DNA of 64,000 nucleotides from Blastocatellia bacterium. Its GTDB lineage: Bacteria; Acidobacteriota; Blastocatellia; Chloracidobacteriales; JADJPF01. The DNA is taken from the NCBI GenBank assembly GCA_016713405.1, contig JADJPF010000027.1, positions 1 to 64,000 of the forward strand. The letters are read 5' to 3'. Each line of letters starts with the position of its first letter. Positions within the stretch are counted from its first letter, which is position 1. The notes under the pieces are model-generated. The model saw only the letters and a list, made by a program, of their open reading frames with translations. It had not been told where the DNA came from and ran no database searches. Shown one piece after another: positions 1-9,446 of the stretch. Made by a program: the position numbers and the translations under genes.

Positions 1-484
1 CTATTTTCTTTTTGCTAATTAAAGCTTTAGGCGATTGGCAGGTACACTCCAAGTAATGGTCCAACATCCCATAGCCTTAATCGGTGCAATAATTGCTCTA
101 CTTTTAACTGGGGAGTGTTTTCTATTCCAGCACTTGTATAGTTTATTTCCTTGGCGTCGGTATTTACTTCCCGCAATGGGAATTATGATGATTTCTCATT
201 ATCAACATTTAGTTAAAGAAAGAAGGAGAAAGTTTTAGCGAAAAAATGATTATTCGTGGCTCATAGAAGGCTTGTTCCTGTTTTAATGACTGCCTTAACC
301 GCCACTTTGTCTCTAATTCCACTGGCCTTAGCCGCAAATCAGCCAGGCAAAGAAATCACTCCAACCTTAGCTGCTAGTTGTTTTAGACGGGATTTTAACC
401 TCTACATTGCTTGATCAAATAGTTACTCAGCCTGTGTTTTATAAGTTTGGTAAGCCTATTGTGAAAAAGCCTTACGAAAAATAA
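1..484 (+). pseudogene. C-terminal remnant of CusA/CzcA-type RND efflux pump (frameshifted)
   Basis: Reading across three frames recovers the C-terminal transmembrane part of a heavy-metal RND permease: PIALIGAIIALLLTG near 70-115, GIMMISHYQHLVKE near 178-222, then RLVPVLMTALTATLSLIPLA from about 262, and STLLDQIVTQPVFYKFGKP before a stop at 482-484. These are the conserved last helices of CusA/CzcA proteins, inner-membrane proton-driven exporters of metal ions in a tripartite complex. At least four frame changes separate the blocks (before about 50, about 120-175, about 240-260, about 375), so no functional C-terminus can be made from this copy. The gene begins upstream of the window. Family assignment is firm; metal specificity cannot be told. 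Confidence 0.8.
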
Positions 485-497
485 TTCTCTCTTTTAG

Positions 498-525
498 TAG
501 GCTAGTTTTTAGGCTAGCCTATTTT
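498..525 (+). terminator. rho-independent terminator after the RND remnant
   Basis: Inverted repeat TAGGCTAG (498-505) and CTAGCCTA (514-521) around an 8-base loop, followed by a short T run. It lies 14 bases after the RND stop codon. From here to 683 I see no gene. Confidence 0.6.
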
Positions 526-683
526 CATGTTACTATGTAGCATTATTAGTTAAACCAAAATATTTTTAGTTGTCCAAGCATTTTACTAGATTAAATTTTC
601 TAGCTATGTATTATTACTACTTCATCTTTCTTTCCCAAATAATTAAGACTTAGGAAGTTAAAAATAATGAAATCAACAGAGTG

Positions 684-1549
684 GTCGTGTTCCAAATAAG
701 TTGTTTATAAAAAAAAGGAGTGATAAAATACAAAAAAGAAAAAACAAAAATCAGGAAAAAGAAAATGGCAACAATACAAGTAAAATGTCCAAGCTGTAAT
801 GAAACTCAAGTAATCAAATATGGAGTAAATAAGCAAGGCAAACAAAGATATTGCTGTACAAATGAAGAATGTAAAAAAGTAACATTTATATTAGATTATA
901 GTAATCTAGGAATTTTGGAAACAACAAAAAAACAAGTAATAGAAATGGCAATAAATGGTAGTGGAATAAGAGATACAGCAAGAGTCTTAAAATAAGCCCA
1001 ACGACTGTATTAAATGAGTTAAAAAAAAACATTCAGAAATTAAGCAAGTAAACACTGCGTTATAGAATCTTTTAATGGACAAGCTATTAGTGTTGAAATA
1101 CATAAAATTCAAGATAAACAAAATTATACAGTAGAAATAGATGAAATGTGGAGCTTTATAGGCAAAAAAGAAGAACAAAGATGGTTATGGTATGCTATAG
1201 AAAAAGACAGTAAAAAAATATTAGCATATGTTTTAGGTAAAAGGGATGATGACGCATTTCTTGAGTTAAAAAATTATTAGAACCATTCTCTATAAGTACA
1301 TTTTTATACTGATAATTGGGGAGCTATGACCGAAATTTACCTGCTGAACATCACACTATTGGTAAAGAAAATACTCAACAAATTGAAAGAAAAAATCTTG
1401 ATTTTCGCACTCGTATTAAACGTTTAGTTAGAAAACTATTTGCTTTTCTAAAACTATTTTTTTTCATGATTTAGTTATTGGCTTATTTATCAATCGTCTT
1501 GAATTTTCTTTTTGATTTTTTGCTCTTCCAACTCTTTTGGAACACGACC
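684..1549 (+). mobile_element. degenerate IS1-type insertion sequence
   Basis: Terminal inverted repeats are visible: GGTCGTGTTCCAAA begins at 684 and its complement ends at 1549, about 21 bases each with two mismatches. Between them lie InsA-like and InsB-like reading frames. The flanks (left ...CAACAGAGT, right GAAAGATTGG...) show no target duplication, so the element probably reached this state by a deletion or by recombination with another copy. Its right end abuts the surviving tail of cas10. Confidence 0.75.
765..1515 (+). pseudogene. IS1-type transposase InsA/InsB, multiply frameshifted
   Basis: InsA runs from ATG 765 to 995 (77 codons) with the four-cysteine zinc finger CPSC...CC..EEC typical of IS1 InsA and a helix-turn-helix start ending DTARVLK. 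InsB follows in other frames: VEIDEMWSFIGKKEEQRWLW from about 1132, YTDNWGA near 1303-1323, then HHTIGKENTQQIERKNLDFR from about 1350, and HDLVIGLFINRLEFSF to the stop at 1513-1515. IS1 normally uses one programmed shift between InsA and InsB. Here InsB itself needs at least three further shifts, so the transposase is dead. Confidence 0.75.
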
Positions 1550-1886
1550 GAAAGATTGGTCAGGTGTTAGGGAGATGTCAAATAAATTAATTGAAGGATT
1601 AAAAGCTGACCCTGCAAAAGTTTCTCGTGGTTTTATTTATAACTTAATGGCACTTCATCGACAGTACATTGAGCCAGATTTTGAAAATGAACAAAAAGCT
1701 AAAGTTAATCTTTTGCTAATCCCTAAATTTCTTTACTCGCTTGTACGCAATGTTTCAGATAAAAAATTGTGTTGTGATTTACAAACAATGATTAAAGACC
1801 AACAAGCCTATTTATCAGTAATCGCTGGTTATACAGCACTTAGAACCCGTGAAAGAAATCAAGAAAATTTGGAAGGAGTAAACTAA
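1550..1886 (+). pseudogene. cas10: cas10/csm1, only the C-terminal domain remains
   Basis: An open frame enters directly from the IS1 right end and stops at 1884-1886, one base before csm2. About 110 residues remain, including ATG at 1575 and the segments KVSRGFIYNLMALHRQY and LLLIPKFLYSLVRNV. This looks like the helical C-terminal domain of Cas10/Csm1, which sits next to csm2 in type III-A operons. The HD nuclease domain and both Palm/cyclase domains, including the GGDD motif that makes cyclic oligoadenylate, are absent, and no Cas10 sequence is found left of the IS. The identification rests on position and a diffuse C-terminal resemblance. If right, the complex has lost its signalling and DNase subunit. 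Confidence 0.65.
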
Positions 1887-2371
1887 ATGAGCTATCAACA
1901 AAATAGACCTCCACAAGGTCAAAGATATGGCGACAATCAACCCCCTCGTGTCAACGAAGCATTAAAAAATTCCGGGACACTATTTCAACAAAGCATTTTA
2001 CACATGACATTCTTGGCCTAAATGAAGAGTTAGGAAAGTCTTTTGCTGGACGTGATGACACCATAACGCAAGTCAACAAGTTTTATAACTTGGTTAGAGT
2101 TGCAGAAAGCCAATCAGCACAAAATGAAGAATTGGCAAAAATACAAGTAAAACTTCATGTCTTGAAGGCACAAATTGCTTATGCAACTGCACGGGAAACA
2201 CTAAGCAAAGATTTTAAGGAATTTTTTGATATCTCAATTACTAAGATATTGAAAAGTAACAATTTAACAGAAATGAAAGAATCCTTAAAAGCCTTCACTA
2301 CTTTTTTTGAATCTGTTTACGCTTATTTCTACTATCACACAAAAGCTAACAAGGAGGATATTAATCAATGA
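1887..2371 (+). CDS. csm2: Csm2, small subunit of type III-A complex (one frameshift)
   Basis: The ATG follows the cas10 stop directly. A frame change in the A6 run at about 1963-1968 divides the gene. Adding one A gives EALKKFRDTISTKHFTHD joined to GRDDTITQVNKFYNLVRVAE and then an acidic/lysine helical C-terminus ending DINQ. About 160 residues of mostly helix fit Csm2, the filament-forming small subunit that contacts the target RNA backbone. The N-terminus (first 25 residues) is Q/P/R-rich and probably disordered. The stop overlaps the csm3 start by four bases (ATGA), showing one operon. The assignment rests on size, fold impression and position between cas10 and csm3. Confidence 0.7.
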
Positions 2372-3145
2372 ATCAACTAATTGCTACAGTTACCTTAAAT
2401 GGAAAAATTAAATGTGTTTCAGGCTTGCATATTGGCTCAACCGGCGGTGGTTATGAAATAGGCGGAATGGATAACCCAGTAATTAGAGATCCTTATGATG
2501 GATTTCCTTACATCCCAGGTTCGTCATTAAAAGGAAAAATGCGTTCTTTGCTTGAATGGGCTGAAGGCAAAGTAACAGACGGCAAGCCTTATTTTAGTAA
2601 AGATATTAATGATGCAATTTCACGAATTTTTGGCGCACCTGCTGAAGCTGACCGTGCAACGGGCCAACACGCTACTTTGTAAGAGATGCTTTTCCTGATG
2701 AAAAAACTAAGAAAAGAATGAAGGATTTGGAAGAAAGACAAGGTTTACCAAAGGTTGAAATTAAAACCGAAGTTAACATCAACCGCATTACTTCTAAACC
2801 ATTGTCAGGCCCGCGAAAAATGGAACGTGTGCCGGTTGGCTCATACTTTGATTTTGAAATGACTTATTTTCTTTTTAATGTGGAAAGTTTGGCTACAAAA
2901 GATGTTGATTTGCTAGACAAAGTTTTTCTAGCTCTACGCTTGCTTGAAGATTCTGCGCTTGGTGGGAGTGGTTCGCGGGGTTCTGGTCAAATTCGTTTTT
3001 ACTAGATGACCCAATTATTTACAAATTAGCTGATTATCAAAGTGGTGTAAGACAGGCTCGCAATATAAAAGCTGTTAGTGAGCTAAAAGATTTGAGTAGC
3101 TATCAAGAAACAATCAATAAATTAAAACAGGAGCTAGGCAAATGA
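2368..3145 (+). pseudogene. csm3: Csm3, RAMP backbone subunit with target RNase site (two frameshifts)
   Basis: Csm3 forms the helical backbone of the type III-A complex and cuts target RNA. Seen here: GLHIGSTGGGYEIGG followed by MDNPV, in which Asp35 matches the catalytic aspartate of the family, the glycine-rich PYIPGSSLKGKMR block, and GPTRYFVRDAF if one C is restored near 2662. A second shift in the T5 run at about 2995-2999 separates GSGSRGSGQIRF from the conserved tail LDDPIIYKLADYQ, which ends with TGA at 3143-3145. With both runs corrected the protein has about 260 residues, a normal Csm3 length. The start overlaps csm2 and the stop overlaps csm4 (ATGA both times). Confidence 0.85.
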
Positions 3146-4228
3146 TTATTTATTTGCAACCTAAAACACCGTTTTCTAAAGCGGTGCCGCGTTCAGATAC
3201 GCTTTTTGGTGCGATTTGCTGGTCAATTCGCCTGCTTTATGGTGAGCAAGAATTAATCGATTTGCTAAATGGTTTTCAAGAAAATGCTGCCCCTTTTGTT
3301 TTAAGCTCTGTTTTTCCTTTTGTTCAAAATATAAAAGGGCAAAAATTCTTGTTTTTTCCACGTCCTATGTTGCCACCAAAAATAAGTGAGTTAACAAGCG
3401 AAGAAAAATATCAGGAAGAAAAGAAAGCTAAAAAAGCAAAATTTGTTTCCCAAACAGCTTTTGCTGCAATGTTGGATGGTAGCTTTAAACAAGATAATTT
3501 TATTGCTCATGCAGGTGTGTTGATGACTCAAGCAGAAAAAGACCAGTTAAAACTGCTAACTAAGCTTTTGGTAGAAACTGAAGTAGCACGTAACACCATT
3601 AATCGGTTGACTAATGCAACTGTCAACCTTTTCCATGAACCCTGTTGTAGCTATTCGTCAAACATAAAAAGTTGCCAAACTAACAGGGGGAAATATCAGA
3701 AAAATTAACGAGCGGTTTTTATTTTCTGGTTAAGATTGATAGCCAATTTGATCAAAAACTTCGCCCAATGTTAAAGGCTGCAATTAGCTTTCTACAAGAA
3801 AAAGGTTTTGGTGGAAATACAAGTGTAGGCTTTGGTCAATGTGCTGTTGAAATTAGCGACTCGTTAACTGTTGCAAACAAAGCAATTTTTCCAGAAATTG
3901 CAGATGCAAAACAACTTGTTACATTATCACTAATGTTTCCAAATAATGCAGACACACAGAATTTAACCACAAATCAAGAACATTGTTACGGGCAACTAGA
4001 ACGCCGCAAAGGTTTTCTGGAAAGTGCTTATGTTAGAGGTGAAATTAAACAAATCTGGAAGCCTACTTTGTTTATGTTTTCTGAAGGTGCTGTATTTCCT
4101 AAAGATAACAACCGCCAATTTATGGAAAATTGTTTGAAGAAGAACAACGTGTAGGGCTTTCATTTAGGGTAAAAATCAATGGTCTAGCCTACACTGTAGC
4201 AATGAAAGGAGATTTAGCCGATGAGTAA
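3142..4228 (+). pseudogene. csm4: Csm4, RAMP cap subunit (three or more frameshifts)
   Basis: Csm4 caps the 5' tag end of the crRNA and holds Cas10. The N-terminus has the family block SDTLFGAICWSIRLLYG, and the middle has VARNTINRLTNAT. After a scrambled stretch at 3630-3720 with about three frame changes (also hiding an in-frame TAA near 3676) the frame recovers as FYFLVKIDSQFDQK and the glycine loop GFGGNTSVGFGQC. A last shift near 4127 gives the tail EEEQRVGLSFRVKINGLAYT, stopping at 4226-4228, eight bases inside csm5. Full length would be near 360 residues. Several lesions close together make true inactivation more likely here than in csm2. Confidence 0.8.
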
Positions 4229-5503
4229 GCAACCAACTGAGCAACGTCGCTATGAAAATTACAATTACAAGTTAACAGCAATGGCACCTGTTCACATTGG
4301 AACTGGCGAAGAAATGTTGCCAATGGAATATCACATAGATGTTCAAGGTCAGCCTGACAAACAAACAAAAAGAATTATTGTTCCTGATTTAGAAGGTCTA
4401 TTTTTTGCTGACCCAACGTTAGCACCAGATTTTGTTAAAAATCTTTCTACAAACCCTGATGATTTAGGAAGAACTTTTGGCAAATTAACTGGGAATCATA
4501 AAATAATGCTTGGCTCAAATACTTGGAATTATGCTACTTGTCCAACTAATAAAAAGGATATATCTTCAATCTTTTCAACATTTGGAGCAAGAGCTAAAAA
4601 ATAAAAATGGTAAAATTCGCCTTGCTACCAAAACTAGTGATTATGAAGTTTATATTCCTGGTTCATCAATTAAAGGTGCTTTGCGGACAGCCTGGCTTTA
4701 TCAGCAATGCTTAAATGATGAAAACCTACTTCAAAAAATTGCACGTGAAGAAAAAGACAAGTTTGCTGATAGAGTGCTAAATGAAAATACATTGCAAGCT
4801 AGCACCAACCCTAAAGAACGCCAAGATAAAGCCTTTGATTTATTTAGAGTTTTACAAGTTGGTGATAGCCAGTCTCAAGTTGCAGAAAAGGTTTTAGGGC
4901 TAGTTGCAGAAAAAATTCTAAATGCTCGTGTTTTGCTAAAAGATAAAGGAAAAACCGTTACTGCTGAATTTAAGCCTAGTTGGACTTTTTATGAAGCTAT
5001 AAGAAATGACTCTGAATTTAGTGGTAAATTAACCCTGGATGTTGGACTTTTAACTAACAGTCGAGCCGTTGACAAAATGGGTTGGAACAAGCAGCAAAGA
5101 AACTTTTCTTTAGCTTCACTTTGTCAGGCTGTTAATCAATTTGCTAAAGATATTGTTGAATGGGAGATTGATTATTTTAGTCACATAGAACAAAAAGCAG
5201 AACATTGTGAAGTAGATAAATTGATAGCTTTTTATCAGGAATTGCAGAAGAAATAAGCCAATCTCCTGCCAACACTATTTATTTATCTATAGGTCATAGT
5301 TCTGGCTGGCATAAATTAACAGTTGGAACATTGCTAGCAAAAAATTATCTACACAAGAATTTACTAATCTGCGTAGGAATTTTAAGTTAGACAAAGATCA
5401 CCTAGATTTTCAATATCCAAAAACTCGTAAACTACCAATGGTTGAAAAATATCGTGCTACGCGCCCCTTTGGTTGGGTGAAAATCGAGTTTGAGAAAGTT
5501 TAA
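4221..5503 (+). pseudogene. csm5: Csm5, RAMP cap subunit (three to five frameshifts)
   Basis: Csm5 caps the 3' end of the crRNA in type III-A complexes and recruits trimming nucleases. Seen here are YNYKLTAMAPVHIGTGEEM at the N-terminus, VYIPGSSIKGALRTAW near 4645-4695, LLTNSRAVDKMGW near 5050, and after shifts at about 5228 (T run) and 5340 (A6 run) the family-typical SSGWHKLTVG and the end RPFGWVKIEFEKV with TAA at 5501-5503. One or two further shifts lie at 4500-4610. Corrected length is about 425 residues. The start overlaps csm4 and a strong terminator follows, so csm5 closes the operon. Confidence 0.8.
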
Positions 5504-5511
5504 TAATGATT

Positions 5512-5538
5512 AAAGCGGGCACCTTGCCCGCTTTTTAT
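5512..5538 (+). terminator. rho-independent terminator closing the csm operon
   Basis: AAAGCGGGC (5512-5520), loop ACCTT, GCCCGCTTT (5526-5534), then TTATT. It starts nine bases after the csm5 stop. The SH3-domain gene downstream is therefore probably a separate unit or depends on read-through. Confidence 0.85.
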
Positions 5539-5550
5539 TAACAACATTGA

Positions 5551-5580
5551 AGATGCGAACTAGAAGTTCGCGCTCCCAGG
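5551..5580 (+). repeat. short palindromic repeat next to the ribosome binding site
   Basis: GCGAACT (55-61) AGA AGTTCGC (65-71) in 5555-5571, followed by GCTCCCAGGAGA, which doubles as the Shine-Dalgarno of the gene starting at 5588. It looks like a dispersed intergenic palindrome; copies elsewhere in the genome were not searched. A hairpin this close to the RBS could affect translation. Confidence 0.45.
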
Positions 5581-5587
5581 AGACAAA

Positions 5588-6592
5588 ATGTTTACACCTA
5601 ATAAATTATTAAAAAAATCACTTGCCTTGGTTTTTATTTTTGTAATTTTTAGCTCTGCTTTTGCTGCAAATTTCTTACAAGAAAAATCCCGCATTATTAC
5701 CGCTTCTGCTGTAAGAGTGAGAAGCGACCCACAAACTACTGCTAAAGAAATCACAAAACTTGCTGTAGGAACGGTTGTAAAAGAAATTGGAAAAACTGAA
5801 AAAAAAGAAAAAATCGGCCAAGATCAAGACTTTTGGTATCAAGTCCTTTTGTCTGATGGCAAGCAAGGTTGGGTCTTTGGTGGTTTTACAGAAAGCTTTG
5901 ATGAAAGTAAAAAAGAGCAAATTTATATCAATTTAGTTAATGCTCGCTTGAAGGAAAAAACTTCATTTAATGATCAAATGGATTTAGTTAATTTTTAGAA
6001 AAACTATCAAGGGAAGTAAAAACGCCTGCTACTTTGGCTGAGCTAGAATTAGGTCAACTCCTAGCCATTCGTCAATCTGTTGACTCTATTCCTGTTGAAA
6101 AAGCGATAGCCGGACAATATAAATCTTGGCTAAAAAAACAAGATGCTAAAATTTATTATGATGAAATCCAAGGTTCTTGGAAAATTAGATATGATGTATT
6201 TTGGGATTTGCAGGAAAAATATAAAGCTTTGCCTGTAGGCGATAAAATTGCTTGGGAAGCGGCTAATAACCCTCTTGGTGGTGAATGTGAAGGCTTTGTT
6301 TCCTGCTATATTGGAGCAATTAATTCGACTAATGCAAGATATCTATCACTTTATCCTAATGGTAAAAATGCAGAAGAAGCCTTAAAAAAGTAGTTTTTTA
6401 GAGGAACTTAACACTTATGTAGAAGCAATAGACAAGAATGAATCAGGTTATAGATTCCCTGAAGATGCAGAAACCCGCAAAGACTTAGCCGAACAACTCA
6501 GCGAACTACGTAAGCGACTATCCAAAGTGGAAACAGCAAAAACAGCCGCAATATTTAAGCAAATTGAAAAGTTAGAAACAAAATTCCGCTAA
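5588..6592 (+). pseudogene. exported SH3-domain protein inside the CRISPR island (frameshifted)
   Basis: AGGAGA four bases before the ATG supports this start. Residues 1-27 are a signal peptide (lysine, a long hydrophobic stretch, then AFAA). Residues about 35-110 resemble a bacterial SH3 (SH3b) domain: SAVRVRSDPQTTAKEITKL and YQVLLSDGKQGWVFGG. The rest is helical, with no family I recognise. The frame breaks in a T5 run at about 5992 and twice near 6388-6398 (A6 and T6 runs). Correcting these gives one protein of about 335 residues, ending KQIEKLETKFR with TAA at 6590-6592. Such proteins usually sit in the periplasm and bind cell-wall material. It does not look CRISPR-related and may be a passenger. 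Confidence 0.6.
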
Positions 6593-7426
6593 AAATAAAA
6601 TTTTTATCTAGGAACAACCACAATGTACACAAATTTAATTATTTCTGTTGGTGGCACAGAAGCCCCAATTGTTAAATCCATTGGTCAGCATAAACCGCAA
6701 TATATTTGCTTTTTATGCTCTCAAAAAACTGTTGAACTAATTCCTAACATTAGAAAAATGCTTGTTGAACAGTTTGGAGACGACTTACTAAGCTTTAGGA
6801 TCATAAAGTAATTCTTGATGATGAAAATGACTTGATACATTGCTATCAAAAAGCTCGTGAATGTATTGCACAACTAGAAGTTTGGGGTGTAGCCGCAGCA
6901 GACACCGTTGTTGATTATACAGGTGGCACAAAACAAATGTCTGTTGCTTTAGGGCTTGCTACAGTACAAGAAGGTTATGAATTTTCTTATATTGGCGGAG
7001 AGCGTCGATCTAAAGCAGGTGTGGGAATTGTTCTTGATGGCTCAGAAGTTGTTAAGCCAGGCATAAATCCTTGGTCACTTTATGCGGTGGATGATAAAAA
7101 ATTAATCGCCAAATACTTTAACCGTTATCAATTTCTAGCTGCAAAAGAAATTTGTGACACGCTAGCCGCTAAACAGGTCTTAGACGATACGCTAAAAGGC
7201 TTTTTTAAGATTATTAGCCAGCTTTGTACAATCTATGACCTTTAGGATAAATTCCAACACCTAGAAGCACTTAGACAACATAAAACAGCACTTGAGCAAA
7301 TAAAAAATTACTTTGCTTTAATCGGCAAGTTAAATATCAACAATTTGTTTCTGATGTAGAAGCTAATTTTGAACGCTTAAAACAACTTAGTGCTGATACA
7401 AATCAATTTAAGAAAGCTAGCCGAAG

Positions 7427-7450
7427 GGGAGCAATACCCGTTTATGACTA
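7427..7450 (+). repeat. left terminal inverted repeat of the ISKra4-type element
   Basis: 24 bases starting with GGGAGCAATACCCG, exactly complementary to 8915-8938. Bases 7451-7543 between it and the transposase start are non-coding and likely carry the promoter; I see no clear -35/-10 pair. Confidence 0.9.
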
Positions 7451-7543
7451 ATTGATAAGCCAAAGTTTAGCGGAAGTAAAGATTGAAAAATAAAGGGATA
7501 ACTGTTTACCTAAGAAAAAACTAGCAAAGAGGGTATAAGAAAA

Positions 7544-8917
7544 ATGGTAACAGTGATAAACTTAAGAGAAATTCAGCAAGCAAAGATAGAAGAAAAATGG
7601 AAACAAGCAGGATACAAGGCGGTAGATGAAATGGTAAAAAATTTGAAAGAAAAAATAGGAGAGAAACAAGATTTTCAAGCAATAAGTGAAATAGTAAAAA
7701 AAGAAGGACAAAAAGTAAACAGAGCAATAATGCAAGAAGTAATAAATGAGCAAGGAGCTAAAGAACAAGCAAAAGAGAAATATGTGTGTCAAGAATGTGG
7801 AAAAATGCTTACAAAACAACCACAAATGAGAAGTAGAATAGTAGAAAGCTTAAATGGAGAAATAGAAATAGAAAGGCCATATTTTTATTGTAAAAAGTGC
7901 CAAAAAGGATATCAACCATATGACGAAGAAATGAAAATAGCACCACAGAAAAAACAATATGATTTGCAAAGGGCAGCAGCCGAACTATTTAGCGAAGTAC
8001 CATACAATAGAGCAAGCCAAATATTTGAGCGACTAACAGGGATAAAAATCTCTGACCACTGTATGCAAGAAATAGCTAGTGAAATGGGACAAGCAGCAGA
8101 CAACATAAGAGTATTGCCAAGCCAACATAAAGTAGAAGAAATAATAGAGCAAGCAGCAAAAGGCAGAGTATGGAAGCCAGTGCTAGTAGTAGCAGCAGAT
8201 GGAGCGCATATGCCAACTAGACCTCAAGCTAGTTCACGTTCAGAAAAGCGAGGAAAAGGAGAGTGGAAAGAAGCAAAGGGATTTAGAATATATTTAGTGT
8301 GCCAGGACAGAATAGAACAAATAATGAGTTGGCATAAAATTGCAAATGAAGAGGAATTTGGGCAAGCACTAAACTTTGCATCAACACTCATACCAACGGA
8401 AAAAGTTAGAGTAGCATTACTAGGAGATGGAGCAAAATGGCTCTGGACACACTTAAAAACATCATTTCCAACTGGCACAGAAATATTAGATTACTACCAT
8501 TGTTCTGAGCATATTCATAAAATGGCTAAACTACTTTATACAGAGCAAAATGAGCAGGCTTTGTTTATTGAATCTACTATGGCTAAACTCAATTTTGGTG
8601 AAGTAGAAAGTGTTGTTGCTAGCTTGCAAAGAATCAAAGCCTCTAGTTCTGAAGTTGAAGATGAAATTCGCAAACTGATTTCTTACCTCAAATCCAATAG
8701 TCACCGCATTGATTATCAAGCTTTCAAACATAGTCAATTTCCTAGAGGCTCAGGGGCTATTGAATCTGCTAACAAGTTTATTTGCCATGTTCGCATGAAG
8801 CGTTCTGGGGCTTGGTGGTATCAAATCAATGGTAACAAAATGTTACTTTTGCGTTGTGCTTTTTACAATGATACTTTTGATCAGCTTTTTGCCCGTTATA
8901 AACTTATCAATAAATAG
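7544..8917 (+). CDS. ISKra4-type DDE transposase
   Basis: 457 residues, intact. The N-terminal half is lysine-rich helix plus a zinc-ribbon-like block with cysteines in YVCQECGK (about residue 80) and YFYCKKCQKGY (about 112). The catalytic core shows the expected acidic residues: Asp in VVAADGAHMP, Asp in ALLGDGAKWLW followed by LDYYHCSEHIHKM, and Glu in RGSGAIESANK near the C-terminus. This order is typical of ISKra4 transposases, which act by cut-and-paste or copy-out of their own element. The stop TAG lies inside the right inverted repeat. A less likely alternative is the related ISLre2/UPF0236 group. Confidence 0.85.
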   Translation: MVTVINLREIQQAKIEEKWKQAGYKAVDEMVKNLKEKIGEKQDFQAISEIVKKEGQKVNRAIMQEVINEQGAKEQAKEKYVCQECGKMLTKQPQMRSRIVESLNGEIEIERPYFYCKKCQKGYQPYDEEMKIAPQKKQYDLQRAAAELFSEVPYNRASQIFERLTGIKISDHCMQEIASEMGQAADNIRVLPSQHKVEEIIEQAAKGRVWKPVLVVAADGAHMPTRPQASSRSEKRGKGEWKEAKGFRIYLVCQDRIEQIMSWHKIANEEEFGQALNFASTLIPTEKVRVALLGDGAKWLWTHLKTSFPTGTEILDYYHCSEHIHKMAKLLYTEQNEQALFIESTMAKLNFGEVESVVASLQRIKASSSEVEDEIRKLISYLKSNSHRIDYQAFKHSQFPRGSGAIESANKFICHVRMKRSGAWWYQINGNKMLLLRCAFYNDTFDQLFARYKLINK

Positions 8918-8938
8918 TCATAAACGGGTATTGCTCCC
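8915..8938 (-). repeat. right terminal inverted repeat of the ISKra4-type element
   Basis: Exact reverse complement of 7427-7450. The transposase stop codon lies inside it. Target duplication AGCCGAAG follows at 8939-8946. Confidence 0.9.
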
Positions 8939-9446
8939 AGCCGAAGTCTTATAACAGACCTAATTGCTAATGCAGCACGTCGTGCAACAGAAGGTAAGTA
9001 TGATGATGCAGTAGCCCGGCTTTATCGCTCGCTAGAAATGGTTGCCCAAGTTGCTATTACTGAACCACCTCTAAATGTTACTAGTGCAAGTGATTTTCCT
9101 AAAGATAAACTTCCTGATAGCTTAAAAGAAGAATATATCCAACATTATGAGCGAGATGGCAAAATCAAAATAGGCTCAGAAGCCCTTTTTAGAGTGCTAA
9201 AAGCAATTGAGCCACCTCATCCACACGCGCAAACTTTTTTTGCTTATTTTAATGAACTTCGTAATGTGCAAAATGCTCGTAATCAATCAATATTGGCACA
9301 TGGGTTAACACCAATAAAGGTTGAAGATTATGAAAGACTCCACACAATTCTTTGCAAGCGTATGAATCTAGGCAATTTAGTAGACTTTGCCAAACTTCCA
9401 GAAGAATAAACAACAGCGTAAATTGAGTTTTCTGATATTTTAATCT

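Larger units (their letters stand above)
7427..8938 (+). mobile_element. complete ISKra4-type insertion sequence, 1512 bp
   Basis: The ends are a perfect 24-bp inverted repeat starting GGGAGCAATACCCG at 7427 and ending with its complement at 8938. The 8-bp sequence AGCCGAAG occurs on both sides (7419-7426 and 8939-8946) as a target-site duplication. A single intact transposase fills most of the element. Perfect ends, intact duplication and intact gene point to a recent insertion, later than at least some of the other damage in the host gene. Confidence 0.9.
6623..9409 (+). pseudogene. TIGR02710-type CARF protein, disrupted by an IS, a stop codon and frameshifts
   Basis: Type III accessory sensor proteins use a CARF domain to bind cyclic oligoadenylate made by Cas10. 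The N-terminal Rossmann start is NLIISVGGTEAPIVKSIG, and the CARF signature VVDYTGGTKQMSVALGLA lies near 6907-6960. The C-terminal part (DDAVARLYRSLEMVAQ, then to KLPEE at 9409) matches what I know of the TIGR02710 family. Lesions: a frameshift near 6803; TGG to TAG at 7243-7245 inside IYDL[W]DKFQHLEAL; a frameshift near 7325; and the IS at 7427-8938. Removing the IS and one copy of the 8-bp duplication joins NQFKKASR to SLITDLIANAARR in frame, proving one ancestral gene. Certainly inactive. Confidence 0.8.

Noticed and set aside
765..1515. IS1-type element with programmed frameshifting as the only frame change
   Set aside because: InsA to InsB shift would be normal, but InsB needs at least three more shifts, so it is a dead copy.
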